A DNA stretch of 64,000 nt from Bryobacterales bacterium (GCA_016713735.1 JADJOP010000043.1:359849-423848); one strand, 5' to 3'. Positions 17,373 through 27,398 are shown, counted from the stretch's first letter. Numbers and translations: made by a program. Notes: a model not told the origin generated them from the letters alone.

Positions 17373-17421
17373 GAGTTGATGATAGCAGCGGGGTGGTGGG
17401 GGGCTGCCGGGGGCGATGGAG

Positions 17422-17724
17422 TTATGGGAAATGGATGAAGGCTAGCGCCATGAGCATGAGGAAGGCCATGGGAAGGAGGACGAGCCAGGCGACGATCTTC
17501 GTGGGGAGCGTGAGATCGGCTTTGCGCGTGGCGCTCACGGCGTGGGCGATCCAGAGGAGCAGGCCGATGACCATGGCCCACAGGGCCGGTGAGGTGAGTT
17601 CGAGATCATTGGTCCCGCGACGCACATGGAGGAACTTGGCGCAGAGGACGGTGAGAATGGTCCAAGCAAGGGCGCCGAGCGTTACGAGGGCGGCCTGCGA
17701 CAACGGGCGGAGGACCGTGCGCAT
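17422..17724 (-). CDS. Small three-helix membrane protein
   Basis: A 100-aa protein of unknown function with three likely transmembrane helices: residues about 10-30 (AALVTLGALAWTILTVLCA), 45-65 (ALWAMVIGLLLWIAHAV) and 78-98 (KIVAWLVLLPMAFLMLMALA). It begins 6 nt after the stop of the TonB-receptor gene on the same strand, so it is probably its operon partner. No family is recognised. Confidence 0.6.
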   Translation of the reverse strand: MRTVLRPLSQAALVTLGALAWTILTVLCAKFLHVRRGTNDLELTSPALWAMVIGLLLWIAHAVSATRKADLTLPTKIVAWLVLLPMAFLMLMALAFIHFP

Positions 17725-17730
17725 GCTGGG

Positions 17731-19701
17731 TCAGAACACACGCCCGCTGTAGCGCACGCCGATGCGCCAGAGGCGGGGGGCGGCGATGGCGGGGACGGGG
17801 GTGAAGCCGGTGAGGATTTCGCGGTCGAGGAGGTTTTCGACCACGGCTTGCAGGGCGAGGACGGGGGTGATCTGGTGGCGGATGCTCAGATGCGCGGCGG
17901 CGTAGCCGGGGAGGCGGAAGGTGTTCAGGTCGTCGTCGAACTGGAAGGCGGAGGAGCGGAGGCCGGCGGAGACGAGCGTGCGGTCGGCGAAGTAAGTGGC
18001 CTGGGCGGAGCCGTAGTGTTTGGCGACTTGCGGGGTGCGGAGGCCGGAGGCGACGCGGGAGTCGGCGAAGAGGTAGTTGCCTTCGAGTTCGAAGCGGCGG
18101 TGGAGGCGCTGGCGGAGGTCGAGTTCGAAGCCTCGGGCGAGGGCGCTCGCGATGTTTTGCCTCTGGCGGATGATTTGGGTGGGCGAGGTGGAGAGCGTGA
18201 TGTTGCCGACTAAGTTGTCGAGCGAGTTGCGGAAGAAGGTGAGCGAGTAGCGGCCGTTTTCGCCGGTGTAGTCGCCGCCGAATTCGACGCCGGTGAGGGT
18301 CTCCGGTTGGAGTTGGTCGTTGGCGCGGGTGATGGCGTTGCCGGCGCGGAACTCGCGGTAGAGCTCGTTGAGGGTGGGGGCGCGGAAGCTGCGGTAGGCG
18401 GAGAAGCGGGCGCGCCAGGGGCCTCGGCCGGTGGTGAGTCCGGCGTTGGGGGAGAAGAAGCTGCGGCCCGAGCCGGCGAAGTGTTCGCGCGCGCCGAGGA
18501 AGATTTTCACGGGTCCGGCGCTGCCGTTGAACTGGCCGAAGAAGCCGCGGTGGAAGACATCGCCGCCGGCATCGGAGCGGGTGACGAGGCCGTTGACGGC
18601 GTAGAAGGTATCGAGGCTGCGGCCGGAGACGCGGACGAGGTCGAGTCCGGCGAGGGACGACCAGCGGGATTCGGTGTGACGCCAGTAGGCCGCGCCGCCG
18701 GAGCCGAGCGAGGGGACGGACTGGTTGGCGGTGATGCGTTCGGTGAGGCGGCCGGCGGGGATAAAGGAGAAGTTGCTCCGGAATTCGCCGCGCGAGTGGT
18801 AGCCGGTGAAGGAGAGGCCGTCGCGGGACCAGTCGCGGGTGTAGTGGGCGGAGAGCGTGCCGAGGGAGGTGGAGTTGCGCAGCCGCGAGGTGCCGTTGAC
18901 GCGCTCTTCGACGAGCATGTCGACCTTGGCAAAGAAGCGCTGGGTGGTGCCGAGGTAATCGAAACGCGCGGTGGGGGCGACGAAGCGGGTGGTGGCTGGG
19001 CGGTCAACGGGGCCTCGGAAGGCTTCGCCGACGATGTAGTAGCCGTCGGTGGTGAAGGCGCGGGCGGAGGCGGTGAGGCCGACGCGGCCGAAGAGGTTGG
19101 CGTATCCGGCTTCGGCCTGGTGGGTGCCGCGGTTGCCGGCTTCATAGGAGCCGAAGAGGGCGCGGGTGTGGGAGGCGCGTTCGGGTTCGCGCGTGAAGAG
19201 GGTGATGGCGCCGGCCATGGCGCGGTCGCCGAAGAGGCTGGTGGAAGCGCCGCGGGAGACTTCGACGCGGCCGGTGAGTTCGGGGGAGACGCGGGTCCAG
19301 TAGACCCAGCCGCCGAAGGGATCGTTGAGCGGGACGCCGTCCCAGAGGACGAGGGTGCGCGATGCGCCGGTGGAGCCGAGGCCGCGCAGGGAGATGCCTT
19401 GCGTGGTGGGATGGGCGGCGAGCGAGGAGGAGCGGCGGAAGAGGGAGAAGCCGGGGACCATGCGCAGGCGGTCATCGAGGTTGATGCCGGGGACCTGTTG
19501 GACGCGGCGGGAGTCGAGGATGGTGAGCGAGGCGGGGGCTTCGGCGGCGACCTTTTCGACGATGGTGATGGAGGTTTGGACGGGCTCGGCGGCGGGCGTG
19601 GCGGTAGGCGCGGTGTTGGCGGCGGGAGTGGTGTTGGTGGCGGGCGCGGCGCTAGGGGCGGGTTGCGCGTTCAGCGTCGAGAGCGTGCAGATCGAGCACA
19701 T
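17731..19701 (-). CDS. TonB-dependent receptor (vitamin/siderophore-type)
   Basis: A TonB-dependent outer-membrane receptor of about 656 aa without the Oar N-terminal domain. The plug is seen in LTILDSRRVQQVPGINLDD, GISLRGLGSTGASRTLVLWD and RVEVSRGASTSLFGDRAMAG, followed by a 22-strand-type barrel ending WRIGVRYSGRVF with a C-terminal Phe. The size and plug resemble BtuB/siderophore receptors, but the ligand cannot be named. The start is uncertain. ATG 19701 overlaps the DUF58 gene by 50 nt, yet the signal-peptide-like stretch (PAGIAIMCSICTLSTLNAQ) begins before that Met and has its basic residues further upstream. A start at 19794 is possible. Confidence 0.8.
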   Translation of the reverse strand: MCSICTLSTLNAQPAPSAAPATNTTPAANTAPTATPAAEPVQTSITIVEKVAAEAPASLTILDSRRVQQVPGINLDDRLRMVPGFSLFRRSSSLAAHPTTQGISLRGLGSTGASRTLVLWDGVPLNDPFGGWVYWTRVSPELTGRVEVSRGASTSLFGDRAMAGAITLFTREPERASHTRALFGSYEAGNRGTHQAEAGYANLFGRVGLTASARAFTTDGYYIVGEAFRGPVDRPATTRFVAPTARFDYLGTTQRFFAKVDMLVEERVNGTSRLRNSTSLGTLSAHYTRDWSRDGLSFTGYHSRGEFRSNFSFIPAGRLTERITANQSVPSLGSGGAAYWRHTESRWSSLAGLDLVRVSGRSLDTFYAVNGLVTRSDAGGDVFHRGFFGQFNGSAGPVKIFLGAREHFAGSGRSFFSPNAGLTTGRGPWRARFSAYRSFRAPTLNELYREFRAGNAITRANDQLQPETLTGVEFGGDYTGENGRYSLTFFRNSLDNLVGNITLSTSPTQIIRQRQNIASALARGFELDLRQRLHRRFELEGNYLFADSRVASGLRTPQVAKHYGSAQATYFADRTLVSAGLRSSAFQFDDDLNTFRLPGYAAAHLSIRHQITPVLALQAVVENLLDREILTGFTPVPAIAAPRLWRIGVRYSGRVF

Positions 19702-20797
19702 GATCGCGATGCCAGCCGGCTTCCAGGGCCAGTTTGGGCGACGCCGTGAGGATGAGGCGGAGGCTGTCGGATTCCAAGGGTGAGCCAGGGGCATAGGATT
19801 GCTGGAACGATTTCGCCTGGGCCGGGGTGAGGAAGCGGGGTTCGACCAGGGCGAGAAATCTCAGCATAGTATAGATGTCGCCTTCGGCCGGTAGGGTGCG
19901 GTCAAACGAGCCGCAGCGGAGGCGAAGGCGGGCGGGGCGGTTGGCGATCTGCCAGCAGAGGAAGGCGCAGCATTCGACGGCGTATTCGAAGATGGCCGAA
20001 GCGCCGGGGGGAACGTGGGGGTCGAAGATGATCTCGACGAGGGGCTCGCGTTCGGCGGCGAATTCGCGCACCTGCAGTTCGCTGGTGTGGGCGGTGGCTT
20101 TCCAATCGACGTGGCGGGCGGATTCGCCGACCTGGTAGGGGCGGATGCGATAGAAGTCGGTGCCGCGGGCGCGGACAAAGGCTTCGAGGCCGGCGTCGAA
20201 ACCGGCGAGGCGGCGTTCGGCCTCGGGGTGGGGTTCGAGCGAAGGGTAGACGACGACGTCGCGGTGGAGGGTGAGGTCGATGCGGCGTTCGGTGAAGCCG
20301 AAGGGGAATCGGGAGACGAGGCGGAAGCTGTTTTCCGAGTGGAGGCCACGGTGGGCGAAGGTGACGTCGACGGAGGCCTCGACGGCGGAGGCGGCGGGGA
20401 GGTAGGGGATGTAGAGGTCGGAGACCTGGACCGATTGCGGGACGCCTCGGATGGAGAGCGAGAACGAGGGCACCCAGGACTTCTCATTCATCATGCGGAG
20501 GCGGGCGGGTGTGGAGCGGCGGGCGGTGACGTGTTCGGGGGGGAGGAAGTCGAGTTCGAGTCCGGCGAGCGAGAGGCGGCTGATGAAGCCGGAGATGAGC
20601 ATGGCCGAGATGAGGGCCGAGAGGAGGAGGAAGAGGAGGTTGTTTGCGGTCATGAAGGCCGCGGCGCCGACGAAGGCGGTGATGAGGGAGAAGAAGAAGC
20701 CGGCGCGGGTGAGGCGCTGGCGCATGCCGCCTTCCAGCGCGTGGCGGAGGCGGGCGTAGAGTTCGCGCCAGAGGGAGGGGCGGGAACCGTGGGCCAT
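19652..20797 (-). CDS. DUF58 family membrane-anchored protein
   Basis: A 381-aa DUF58 (YeaD-like) protein. Two hydrophobic helices at residues about 32-70 (FFFSLITAFVGAAAFMTA and LLFLLLSALISAMLISGF) anchor it. The DUF58 signature follows near residues 210-235: GTDFYRIRPYQVGESARHVD then WKATA. DUF58 genes usually neighbour MoxR ATPase and von Willebrand-type genes; neither is seen here, so this copy is an orphan. The C-terminus overlaps the TonB-receptor start. Confidence 0.8.
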   Translation of the reverse strand: MAHGSRPSLWRELYARLRHALEGGMRQRLTRAGFFFSLITAFVGAAAFMTANNLLFLLLSALISAMLISGFISRLSLAGLELDFLPPEHVTARRSTPARLRMMNEKSWVPSFSLSIRGVPQSVQVSDLYIPYLPAASAVEASVDVTFAHRGLHSENSFRLVSRFPFGFTERRIDLTLHRDVVVYPSLEPHPEAERRLAGFDAGLEAFVRARGTDFYRIRPYQVGESARHVDWKATAHTSELQVREFAAEREPLVEIIFDPHVPPGASAIFEYAVECCAFLCWQIANRPARLRLRCGSFDRTLPAEGDIYTMLRFLALVEPRFLTPAQAKSFQQSYAPGSPLESDSLRLILTASPKLALEAGWHRDHVLDLHALDAERATRP

Positions 20798-20833
20798 CGG
20801 GACTATGGTGACACGGCTTGCGCGGAGGGGCGA

Positions 20834-20872
20834 AAAGAGCCTGGGGGCGCGGACTGGAGCGCGTCCCCAGGC
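20834..20872 (-). terminator. Intrinsic terminator after the tandem UspA gene
   Basis: On the minus strand, GCCTGGGGACGCG pairs with CGCGCCCCCAGGC around an 8-nt loop (13 bp with one G-T wobble). It is followed immediately by TCTTTT. It begins 7 nt past the uspA stop and before the DUF58 start. This is the clearest Rho-independent terminator in the window. Confidence 0.8.
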
Positions 20873-20878
20873 CGCCAG

Positions 20879-21808
20879 TTATGCGCCGATGCGGAGGCTG
20901 CCGCGCTCGAGGGTCTGACGAGCGGGTGCGGCCGCGGACCGGCGGGCGTTGAGAGGGAGGTTCCAACCGGGGTAGTGGAGGGCGGCGGCGTCGGCGGCGA
21001 TGACGGGGCAGCCACAGGAGTCGAGGGAGCGGTCCAGTTGCGGGCCGAGGAGGGTGGAGCGGAGGGCCTGGTTTTCTCCGCAGAAGAAGAGGTCGGCTTC
21101 GCAGCGTTCCAGGAGGCGGCGGAGCTCGCGCGATTCGTTGCCGGCCGAGACGTGGATTTCCGGAGTGCGTTTCATGAAGGCGGTGTGTTCGGCGATGCGG
21201 GCGATGGCGGCCGAGGCGCTGAGGGGGCGAGTGGCATAGAGCGGGACGAGCAGCGTGGCTTCGTCGGTATCGGGGACGACGTCGATGAGGTGGAGGCGGG
21301 CGTCGAGGCGTTCGGCGAGGTTGGCGGCGAGTTTGAAGTGGAGGATGCTCGAAGCGCCGTAGTTCATGCGGCAGGCGATGTTGCGGATGGGGCGGTCAAA
21401 GCCACGCGGGGGGAGGGCGGCGCCGAGGGTCCAGAGGGGGGCGGGGATGGTTTGCAGGAGGCGGGCGCGGAGGGAGCGGTGGGCGATGCGGGGGAGGCCG
21501 AAGCGGTCACGCTGGGGCGCGACGAGGAGGTCGAAGCGGTGGGAGGCGGCGTATTTTTGAACGGCGGCGAGGGCGGGACCGGGGACGACGACGCGGCGGC
21601 AGTCACTATACTGCGCGGCTTCGGCGGAGAAGGAGTGCAACTGGTCGTCGGCCTGGCGCTGGGTGGACTGGCGGGGGTTGTAGGCGTGGAGGAGGGTGAT
21701 GCGCAGGTGGAGCGACGCCGCCAGTTGCGCTACGGCGGGGATGGCCTGGTAGCTGGAATCGGAGTAATTGGTGAGAAATAGAAGTTCGAGTTCCGGTCGT
21801 GCGGCCAT
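20879..21808 (-). CDS. Tandem universal stress protein (two UspA domains)
   Basis: A 309-aa protein made of two UspA-like alpha/beta domains. The first (ELELLFLTNYSDSSYQAIP to DLLVAPQRDRF) covers about residues 4-145; the second (IRNIACRMNYGASSILHFKL to SLDSCGCPVIAAD) about 150-290. The end of the second resembles the ATP-loop region of Usp proteins but lacks a clean G-x2-G-x9-G-S/T motif, so nucleotide binding is doubtful. The start is ATG 21808 after GAGGAGAG rather than the upstream in-frame Met at 21853. It is transcribed away from the sensor kinase gene and may share its stress-response context. Confidence 0.8.
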   Translation of the reverse strand: MAARPELELLFLTNYSDSSYQAIPAVAQLAASLHLRITLLHAYNPRQSTQRQADDQLHSFSAEAAQYSDCRRVVVPGPALAAVQKYAASHRFDLLVAPQRDRFGLPRIAHRSLRARLLQTIPAPLWTLGAALPPRGFDRPIRNIACRMNYGASSILHFKLAANLAERLDARLHLIDVVPDTDEATLLVPLYATRPLSASAAIARIAEHTAFMKRTPEIHVSAGNESRELRRLLERCEADLFFCGENQALRSTLLGPQLDRSLDSCGCPVIAADAAALHYPGWNLPLNARRSAAAPARQTLERGSLRIGA

Positions 21809-22030
21809 GGTGTGTTCTCTCCTCGCTGGTTTGGATTGCCTCGCACTTTTCACACTACGGGGGCGGGCGGGGGTATACCAGATATCGGGCGGCGATCTTT
21901 GGAGGGGGCGAGGCGACGGGCGGCGTGGCCGGGCGGTGGCGGGGAGGCTATCTTTTGGCCATGCCGAAAGAGGGCGGCGGCTTCAGTTGCCGTGGGCCGA
22001 GCGGCGGCATCAGGATGAAGATAAGCCGTA

Positions 22031-23509
22031 ATGCCGACACGACTGCGGGTATTGGGGGTCACGATTCCGGAAGACTACTTCCGGCGGCGGCCGATGCTGA
22101 CGGTGGCCGGCGGTGTGCTGGCGCTGCTGGCGGCGCTGGAGTGGGCCTCGCACCTGGATTACTCGCTGGGGATTCTGTATGTCGTGCCGATCATGATTGC
22201 GGGCACGGTGTTCACGCGGGTGCAGGTGGTGCTGGCGGCTGTGTTCTGCGCGTGGCTGCGGGGGCAATTTCATCCGCCGGTGCTGCCGGTTGAGTTTGCG
22301 CTGCGGTTCCTGATGGCGACATTGGCCTATAGCGCGGCGGGGTTGCTGGTGGTGGAGATGACGCGCAACCGGCGCACCGTGCTGGCCCACTATGCGCAGT
22401 TGAAGTTGGAAAAAGAGCTGCGGATGAAGGCCGAGGCGCAGTTGAAGACGCTGGCCGACAGCAGTCCGGCGGCGATTGTGACGCTCAACCGGGAGGCGCG
22501 CGTGCTGGCGGCCAATCGCGCGGCGGCCGACATGTTCGGCTTTGTGGGGCTGGCCGAGATGCAGGAGGCGAGCCTGGAGCAGATGGTGCCGCTGCTGGCG
22601 AATGCGCTGGCGTTGAGCCCGAACATGCGGCATCTGCGGACGTCGGCCTCGACGTGGGCCAAGCGCAAGGACGGTTCGCACTTTCCGCTGACGACCTGGT
22701 TTTCCACTTATGGCGAGGGGGCGGAGCGTTGTTTGGCGGCGATTCTGGTGGACACCTCGGAAGAGGTTCGCGAGCGGGAGCGGGAGCATTTCCGGCATCT
22801 GCTGGATTACAACCGGCTGCTGGCGGGCGCGGTGTCGCACGAGATTCGGAATTTGTGTTCGGCGATCACGGTGGTGAGTTCGAACCTGGCGCGGAATCCG
22901 GGCGTGCAGGGCGATGCGGATTTCCAGGCGTTGACGACGCTGGTGGAGGGGCTTTCGCGGCTGGCCTCGTTTGAGCTGGGCAAGCGCGAGGAGAGCGCCA
23001 TCGGGGCGGTGGATGTGCGCACGGTGCTCGATCAACTGCGCGTGGTGATTGAGCCGGACTGGGCCGATGTGGAGGGCGAGGTTCACATCGAGGAGCCGGC
23101 GCGGTTTCCGCTGGTGCACGCCGATGCGCACGGGCTGCTGCAGGTGTTTTTGAACCTGGCTCAGAATTCGCTGCGGGCGGTGGCGGGGGCGGAACAGCGG
23201 GCGCTGCACATCCGGTTGGCGGAGCGGGACGGGCAGGCGACGATCAGCTTTGTGGACACGGGGCCGGGGGTGGCGTCGCTGGAAAACCTGTTCCATCCGT
23301 TCCGGCCGGGGTCGGACGGGTCGGGGCTGGGGCTGTACATTTCACGGACCCTGGTGAGGAGTTTTCAGGGCGACCTGGTGTATGTGCCGGTGGAGAGCGG
23401 ATGCCGGTTCGATGTGATCGTTGCGATCACGGGCACGGATTCGACATCCTGGGAGGCAGCCGAGCAGAATGAACCTGAACCCACAACCCATCCGGCTGTT
23501 TCTGATTGA
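22031..23509 (+). CDS. Membrane-bound PAS sensor histidine kinase
   Basis: A 492-aa sensor kinase. Residues about 22-110 contain four hydrophobic helices (LTVAGGVLALLAALEWAS through TLAYSAAGLLVVEM). A short linker and a PAS domain at about 138-245 (LADSSPAAIVTLNREARVLA, ADMFGFVGL) follow. The dimerisation/phosphoacceptor segment is LLAGAVSHEIRNL with His270. The ATPase domain shows the N box (LNLAQNSLRAV), the G1 box (DTGPGV) and the G2 box (GSGLGLYIS). The last 41 nt overlap the response regulator start, so the pair is translated together and should form a phosphorelay. No extracellular sensor domain is seen; the signal is likely sensed in or near the membrane or by the PAS domain. Confidence 0.9.
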   Translation: MPTRLRVLGVTIPEDYFRRRPMLTVAGGVLALLAALEWASHLDYSLGILYVVPIMIAGTVFTRVQVVLAAVFCAWLRGQFHPPVLPVEFALRFLMATLAYSAAGLLVVEMTRNRRTVLAHYAQLKLEKELRMKAEAQLKTLADSSPAAIVTLNREARVLAANRAAADMFGFVGLAEMQEASLEQMVPLLANALALSPNMRHLRTSASTWAKRKDGSHFPLTTWFSTYGEGAERCLAAILVDTSEEVREREREHFRHLLDYNRLLAGAVSHEIRNLCSAITVVSSNLARNPGVQGDADFQALTTLVEGLSRLASFELGKREESAIGAVDVRTVLDQLRVVIEPDWADVEGEVHIEEPARFPLVHADAHGLLQVFLNLAQNSLRAVAGAEQRALHIRLAERDGQATISFVDTGPGVASLENLFHPFRPGSDGSGLGLYISRTLVRSFQGDLVYVPVESGCRFDVIVAITGTDSTSWEAAEQNEPEPTTHPAVSD

Positions 23510-24119
23510 CGACCACGCGCTGTTCCGCGAAGGGCTGTTGCGGCTGTTGAACAGCGACGCGCGGTTTGCGGTGACGGGGGCGTGCGGCACAGCGGAGGCG
23601 GCGCTGCGGGAGTTGCCTGGGGCCGGGGCGGACGTGTTGATTCTGGATTACGACCTGGGGCCGGAGTCGTCACTGGAACTGGTGCGGCGGCTGACGGGCG
23701 ATGGGTTCGGGGGCAAGATCATGATGGTCACGGCGGGGATTCCTGACCGCATGGCGCTGGAGTTCATTCAACTGGGCGTGGCGGGGATTTTTCACAAGCA
23801 GCATTCGCCGGAGGAGTTGACGGCGGCGATCATGGAGGTGGCGCAGGGGCGGGTGTTGATCGAGCAGGGGTATTTGCGGAACCTGGTGTCGACGGCGACG
23901 TCGATGGGTGCGGGGAGCACGGCGCGGTTGACCGAGCGCGACCTGGCGATTCTGCGGAGTTTGGTGGAGGGGCTGGCGAACAAGGAGATCGCGGCGCAGT
24001 TGCAGATTTCCGAGAGCGCGGTGAAGGCGTCGCTGCAGACGTTGTTTGCGAAGACGGGCGTGCGGACGCGGGCGCAATTGGTGCGGGTGGCGTTGGAGCA
24101 GTATAAGGACTCGATCTAG
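23469..24119 (+). CDS. NarL/FixJ-type response regulator
   Basis: A 216-aa response regulator. The receiver domain (residues about 8-125) has the acidic pair IDDH and the phosphorylated Asp60 in VLILDYDLG, with Lys in GIFHKQHSP. The C-terminal LuxR-type helix-turn-helix runs from LTERDLAILRSLVEGL through NKEIAAQLQISESAVKASLQ. It starts inside the end of the kinase gene and should be its cognate regulator. The upstream ORF extension lacks a better start. Confidence 0.9.
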   Translation: MNLNPQPIRLFLIDDHALFREGLLRLLNSDARFAVTGACGTAEAALRELPGAGADVLILDYDLGPESSLELVRRLTGDGFGGKIMMVTAGIPDRMALEFIQLGVAGIFHKQHSPEELTAAIMEVAQGRVLIEQGYLRNLVSTATSMGAGSTARLTERDLAILRSLVEGLANKEIAAQLQISESAVKASLQTLFAKTGVRTRAQLVRVALEQYKDSI

Positions 24120-24211
24120 CTGCACCGCTTGCTGACGCGCGCGGTTCTGTTACGGGCGTGGAGTGAGGCGGAGCGTGCGGTGCCGGGGCTGCGGGCGGCT
24201 ACACTACGAAC

Positions 24212-26363
24212 ATGATCCGTTTGCTTGTGCTGGCTGGCGTGTGTGTGCTGATGGCGTGGGGGCAGAAGAAGCCCGTGACGTTGGAGGTGATGCATGCGCA
24301 GCCGGCGTTTGCGGAGCTGGCGGGGATGGAGTGGTCGGCGGATGGGGCGCGGTTTGCCTGGATCGCCGGCGGGCAGGTGAAGTTGTATGACGTGGCGGGG
24401 CGGTTGGAGCGGTCGCTGGCGGCGCTGGGGCCGATGGAGGGCGCGGTGGCGGCGATGGTGGAGGCGGATGCGTTTCAGTGGCAGAACCGGCGGGTGAAGG
24501 AGCGGGCGCTGCAGTGGTCGGGCGATGGGAAGAAGCTGCTGCTAAAGGTGAAGGGCGATTTGTTCCTGGTGGACACGGCGGCGGGGGAGTGGCGGCAGTT
24601 GACCAAGACGCGCGAAGAGGAGATGGACCCGAAGCTGTCGCCGGATGGGAACAAGCTCGCCTACCGGTTGGCAAAGAACCTGTTTGTGCAGGATGTGGCT
24701 TCGGGCAAGGTGACGCGGGTGACGAGCGATGGGTCGTCGACGCGCATCAATGGCGGGCTGGATTGGGTGTATCCGGAAGAGCTCGATTTGGGGACGGCGT
24801 TCTGGTGGTCGCCCGATTCGCGGCGGATTGCGTACCTGCAGTTCGATGTGAGCGGGGTGATGGAGTATCCGCAGGTGGATTTGCTCAAGATGCGGGCGCA
24901 GTATGAGCCGGAGCGGTATCCACAGGCGGGGACGCCGAATTCGGTGGTGCGGCTGGGCGTGGTGGCGGCGAACGGCGGGAAGACGCGGTGGTTGCAGACG
25001 GGCGCGGGGGCGGAGGATCTGCTGGCGCGCGTGATGTGGATGCCGGATTCGGAGGCGGTGCTGGTGCAGCGGCTGACGCGGACGCAGAAGAAGCTGTGGC
25101 TGATGGAGGCACCGGCGAATGGCGCTGCGCCGCGGGTGGTGATCGAAGAGAGCGACGAGGCGTGGATCAACCTGGCCGATGATCTGCATGTGTTGGAGGG
25201 CGGGAAGCGGCTGGTGTGGTCGAGCGAGCGGAGCGGGTTCCGGCATGTGTATGTGTATGGGATCGACGGCAAGCAGCAGGCGCAGTTGACGAGCGGCGAG
25301 TGGGAAGTGACGGGCGTGGATTGCGTGGATGAGAAGGCGGGGCGGGTGTGGTTCACTTCGTCAGAGGCGAGCCCGACGCAGCGGCATTTGTATTCGGTAG
25401 GACTCGATGGGGCGGCGAAGCGGCGGCATACGGAAGGGCGGGGGACGCACCAGAACGTCGTTTGGGCCGGGCTGCGCGAACCGGGTGGATCACTATTCGA
25501 GCCTGGTGGATGCGCCTCGGAAGACGTTGTATGCGGGTGAGGCGCAGGCGGCGGTGTTTGGGGCGGGGTTTGCCGATGGGTTGAAGGATGTGGAGATTCT
25601 ACCGGCGGAGTTGCTGACGTTTCGCGGCGCGGATGGGACGTTGTTTCATGCGCGGCTGCTGAAGCCGGCGGGGTTTGATGCGTCGAAGAAGTATGCGGCG
25701 GTGGTGCAGGTGTATGGGGGTCCGGGGGCGCAGGCGGTGCGCGACCAGTGGCGCGGGGCGGACTGGGACCAGGTGTTGGCGCATGAGGGGTTTGTGGTGT
25801 GGCAGATGGACAATCGCGGGTCGGCGGGGCGCGGGCATGCGTTTGAGAAGCCGCTGCTGGGGCGGTTTGGGAAGGTAGAGTTGGCCGATCAGATTGAAGG
25901 CGTGCGGCAGTTGGTGGGGATGGGGTTTGTGGATGCGGCGCGGGTGGGGATGAACGGGTGGAGCTATGGCGGGTACATGACGCTGCAGGCGATGTTGAAT
26001 GGCGGGGGTGTGTTCCGGGCGGGGATTTCAGGGGCTCCGGTGACCGATTACCGGCATTACGACACGATCTACACGGAGCGCTATTTGGGGCTGCCGCAGC
26101 AGAACGAAGAGGGCTATGCGGCGAGCGCGGTGGTGAAGGACGCCGGGAAGTTGGCGGGCAAGCTCCTGCTCATTCACAACTTCTCAGACGACAACGTGCT
26201 GTTCCAGAACATGATGCGGATGACCGATGCGCTGCAGCAGGCGGGCAAGCAGTATGAATTCCTGCTCTACCCGCAGAAGGCGCACGGCGTGACGGGCACG
26301 GCGAAGCGGCACATGCAGCAGGCGATGACCGATTTCCTGAAGCGGAGCTTGAAGGGCGAGTAG
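24212..26363 (+). CDS. Dipeptidyl-peptidase IV-like S9 peptidase, one frameshift
   Basis: A secreted prolyl-type dipeptidyl peptidase of about 716 aa after correcting one indel. A signal peptide (MIRLLVLAGVCVLMAWGQ) is followed by a DPPIV-type beta-propeller: GGLDWVYPEELDLG carries the double-Glu motif that anchors the substrate N-terminus. The C-terminal hydrolase domain has the nucleophile Ser in GWSYGGYM, Asp in NFSDDNV and His in KAHGVTG. An extra A in the AA pair at 25454-25455 shifts the frame; removing it restores THQTSFGPGCANRVDHYSSL. Everything else is intact, so a sequencing error is likely. The role is peptide digestion in the periplasm. Confidence 0.85.
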
Positions 26364-26381
26364 GTTTACAGAGCGAGTAAG

Positions 26382-27398
26382 CTACTGGGCGCGTCCGCCG
26401 GCCGAAGCCGAACCGCCGCGACCGCCGCCGTCGCCCGCGCCACGAGCTGCACCACCGGAGGCCGCCGCGGCGGGAGCCGAAGCGCCCATGCTGGCGGCGG
26501 GAGCGCTCGAGACGCCGCGCACGCCGACGGTGGAGTAGCCGTAGTCAGAGTTATAGCTGGGCATGCGGTTGCCCATGCCGCCCATGGCGGCGGAGTTGCC
26601 CATGGAAGGCGGAGGCGTGTAGACGGCGTAGATGGTGCGAGGCGTGTAGTAGCGATAGCCGAAGGGGCTCATGATCATCCCGTTGTAGGGGATGTAGGTG
26701 AACATGCCGAAGTAGGGGTTATAGAGCCAGCCGCCGCGGAAGCCGAAACCGAAGAGGTTGTCCTTGGCCATCTGGGCGGCCGAGACGTTGGCGGTGGCGA
26801 CATAGGAGGAGCGGCGCGAGGCCCAGCGGTAAAAGGTGTCGCCGAGGTCGGCGTCAAACTTCCCGGCGATGAGGCCATTGCTCATGGCAACGACGGAGCC
26901 CTTCTTGGCGGTGACCGCTTTGCCGTTGGCGGCGGGCAGTTCGACGCGGCCTTCGTAGACGCGCAGTTCGGCCGGATCGGTGGTGAAGCGGTAGATGCCG
27001 GTTTTGGTGATCTCGACCTCGCGGTCAGCCAGTTTCACGACGAGGCGGCCGCCCTCGAAGATTTCGGCGGCTTCGATGAGGACGTCGCCTTCGAGCACTT
27101 CCAGGCGGGTGTCGGTGAGCGAGCCGGAGAGGAGGCGGACGGAGGTGTCCTCGGCCAGGCGCATGATGGTGCCGGGGCTGAGCAGGACCTCGGAGCGGCC
27201 GCGCGCGGTTTGGACGACGTCGCCATCCTTCATTTCAATGTAGGGCTGCTTGGTGGTGAGGCTGACGGGAGATTCGCGCAGGGTGACCGCGCCTTCGGTG
27301 TAGTTCACCAGCCCGGCACGGGCGCTGACCACATTCTGGGCCAGGGCGGGGAAAGCCAGCGCACCCAGGGCCGTTAACGCGAATAGAGTTCTCTTCAT
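26382..27398 (-). CDS. Secreted FecR-domain protein with low-complexity C-terminus
   Basis: A 338-aa exported protein. The start is ATG 27398, 5 nt after GGAGG. The signal peptide is MKRTLFALTALGALAFPALAQ. Residues about 28-180 resemble the FecR periplasmic domain: VTLRESPVSLTTKQPYIEMK, then ARGRSEVLLSPGTIMRLAED and LEVLEGDVLIEA. There is no N-terminal anti-sigma part and no transmembrane helix, so it is not a classical FecR regulator. Residues about 215-265 are rich in Tyr, Pro, Gly and Phe, and the last 60 residues are Gly/Ala/Ser repeats. Such proteins are common in acidobacteria without a known role; an envelope structural part is a guess. Confidence 0.75.
   Translation of the reverse strand: MKRTLFALTALGALAFPALAQNVVSARAGLVNYTEGAVTLRESPVSLTTKQPYIEMKDGDVVQTARGRSEVLLSPGTIMRLAEDTSVRLLSGSLTDTRLEVLEGDVLIEAAEIFEGGRLVVKLADREVEITKTGIYRFTTDPAELRVYEGRVELPAANGKAVTAKKGSVVAMSNGLIAGKFDADLGDTFYRWASRRSSYVATANVSAAQMAKDNLFGFGFRGGWLYNPYFGMFTYIPYNGMIMSPFGYRYYTPRTIYAVYTPPPSMGNSAAMGGMGNRMPSYNSDYGYSTVGVRGVSSAPAASMGASAPAAAASGGAARGAGDGGGRGGSASAGGRAQ

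Noticed and set aside
16212..17438. 408-aa plus-strand frame
   Set aside because: Gly/Val/Asp/Glu-only composition, antisense to the amidohydrolase-CIA30 gene.
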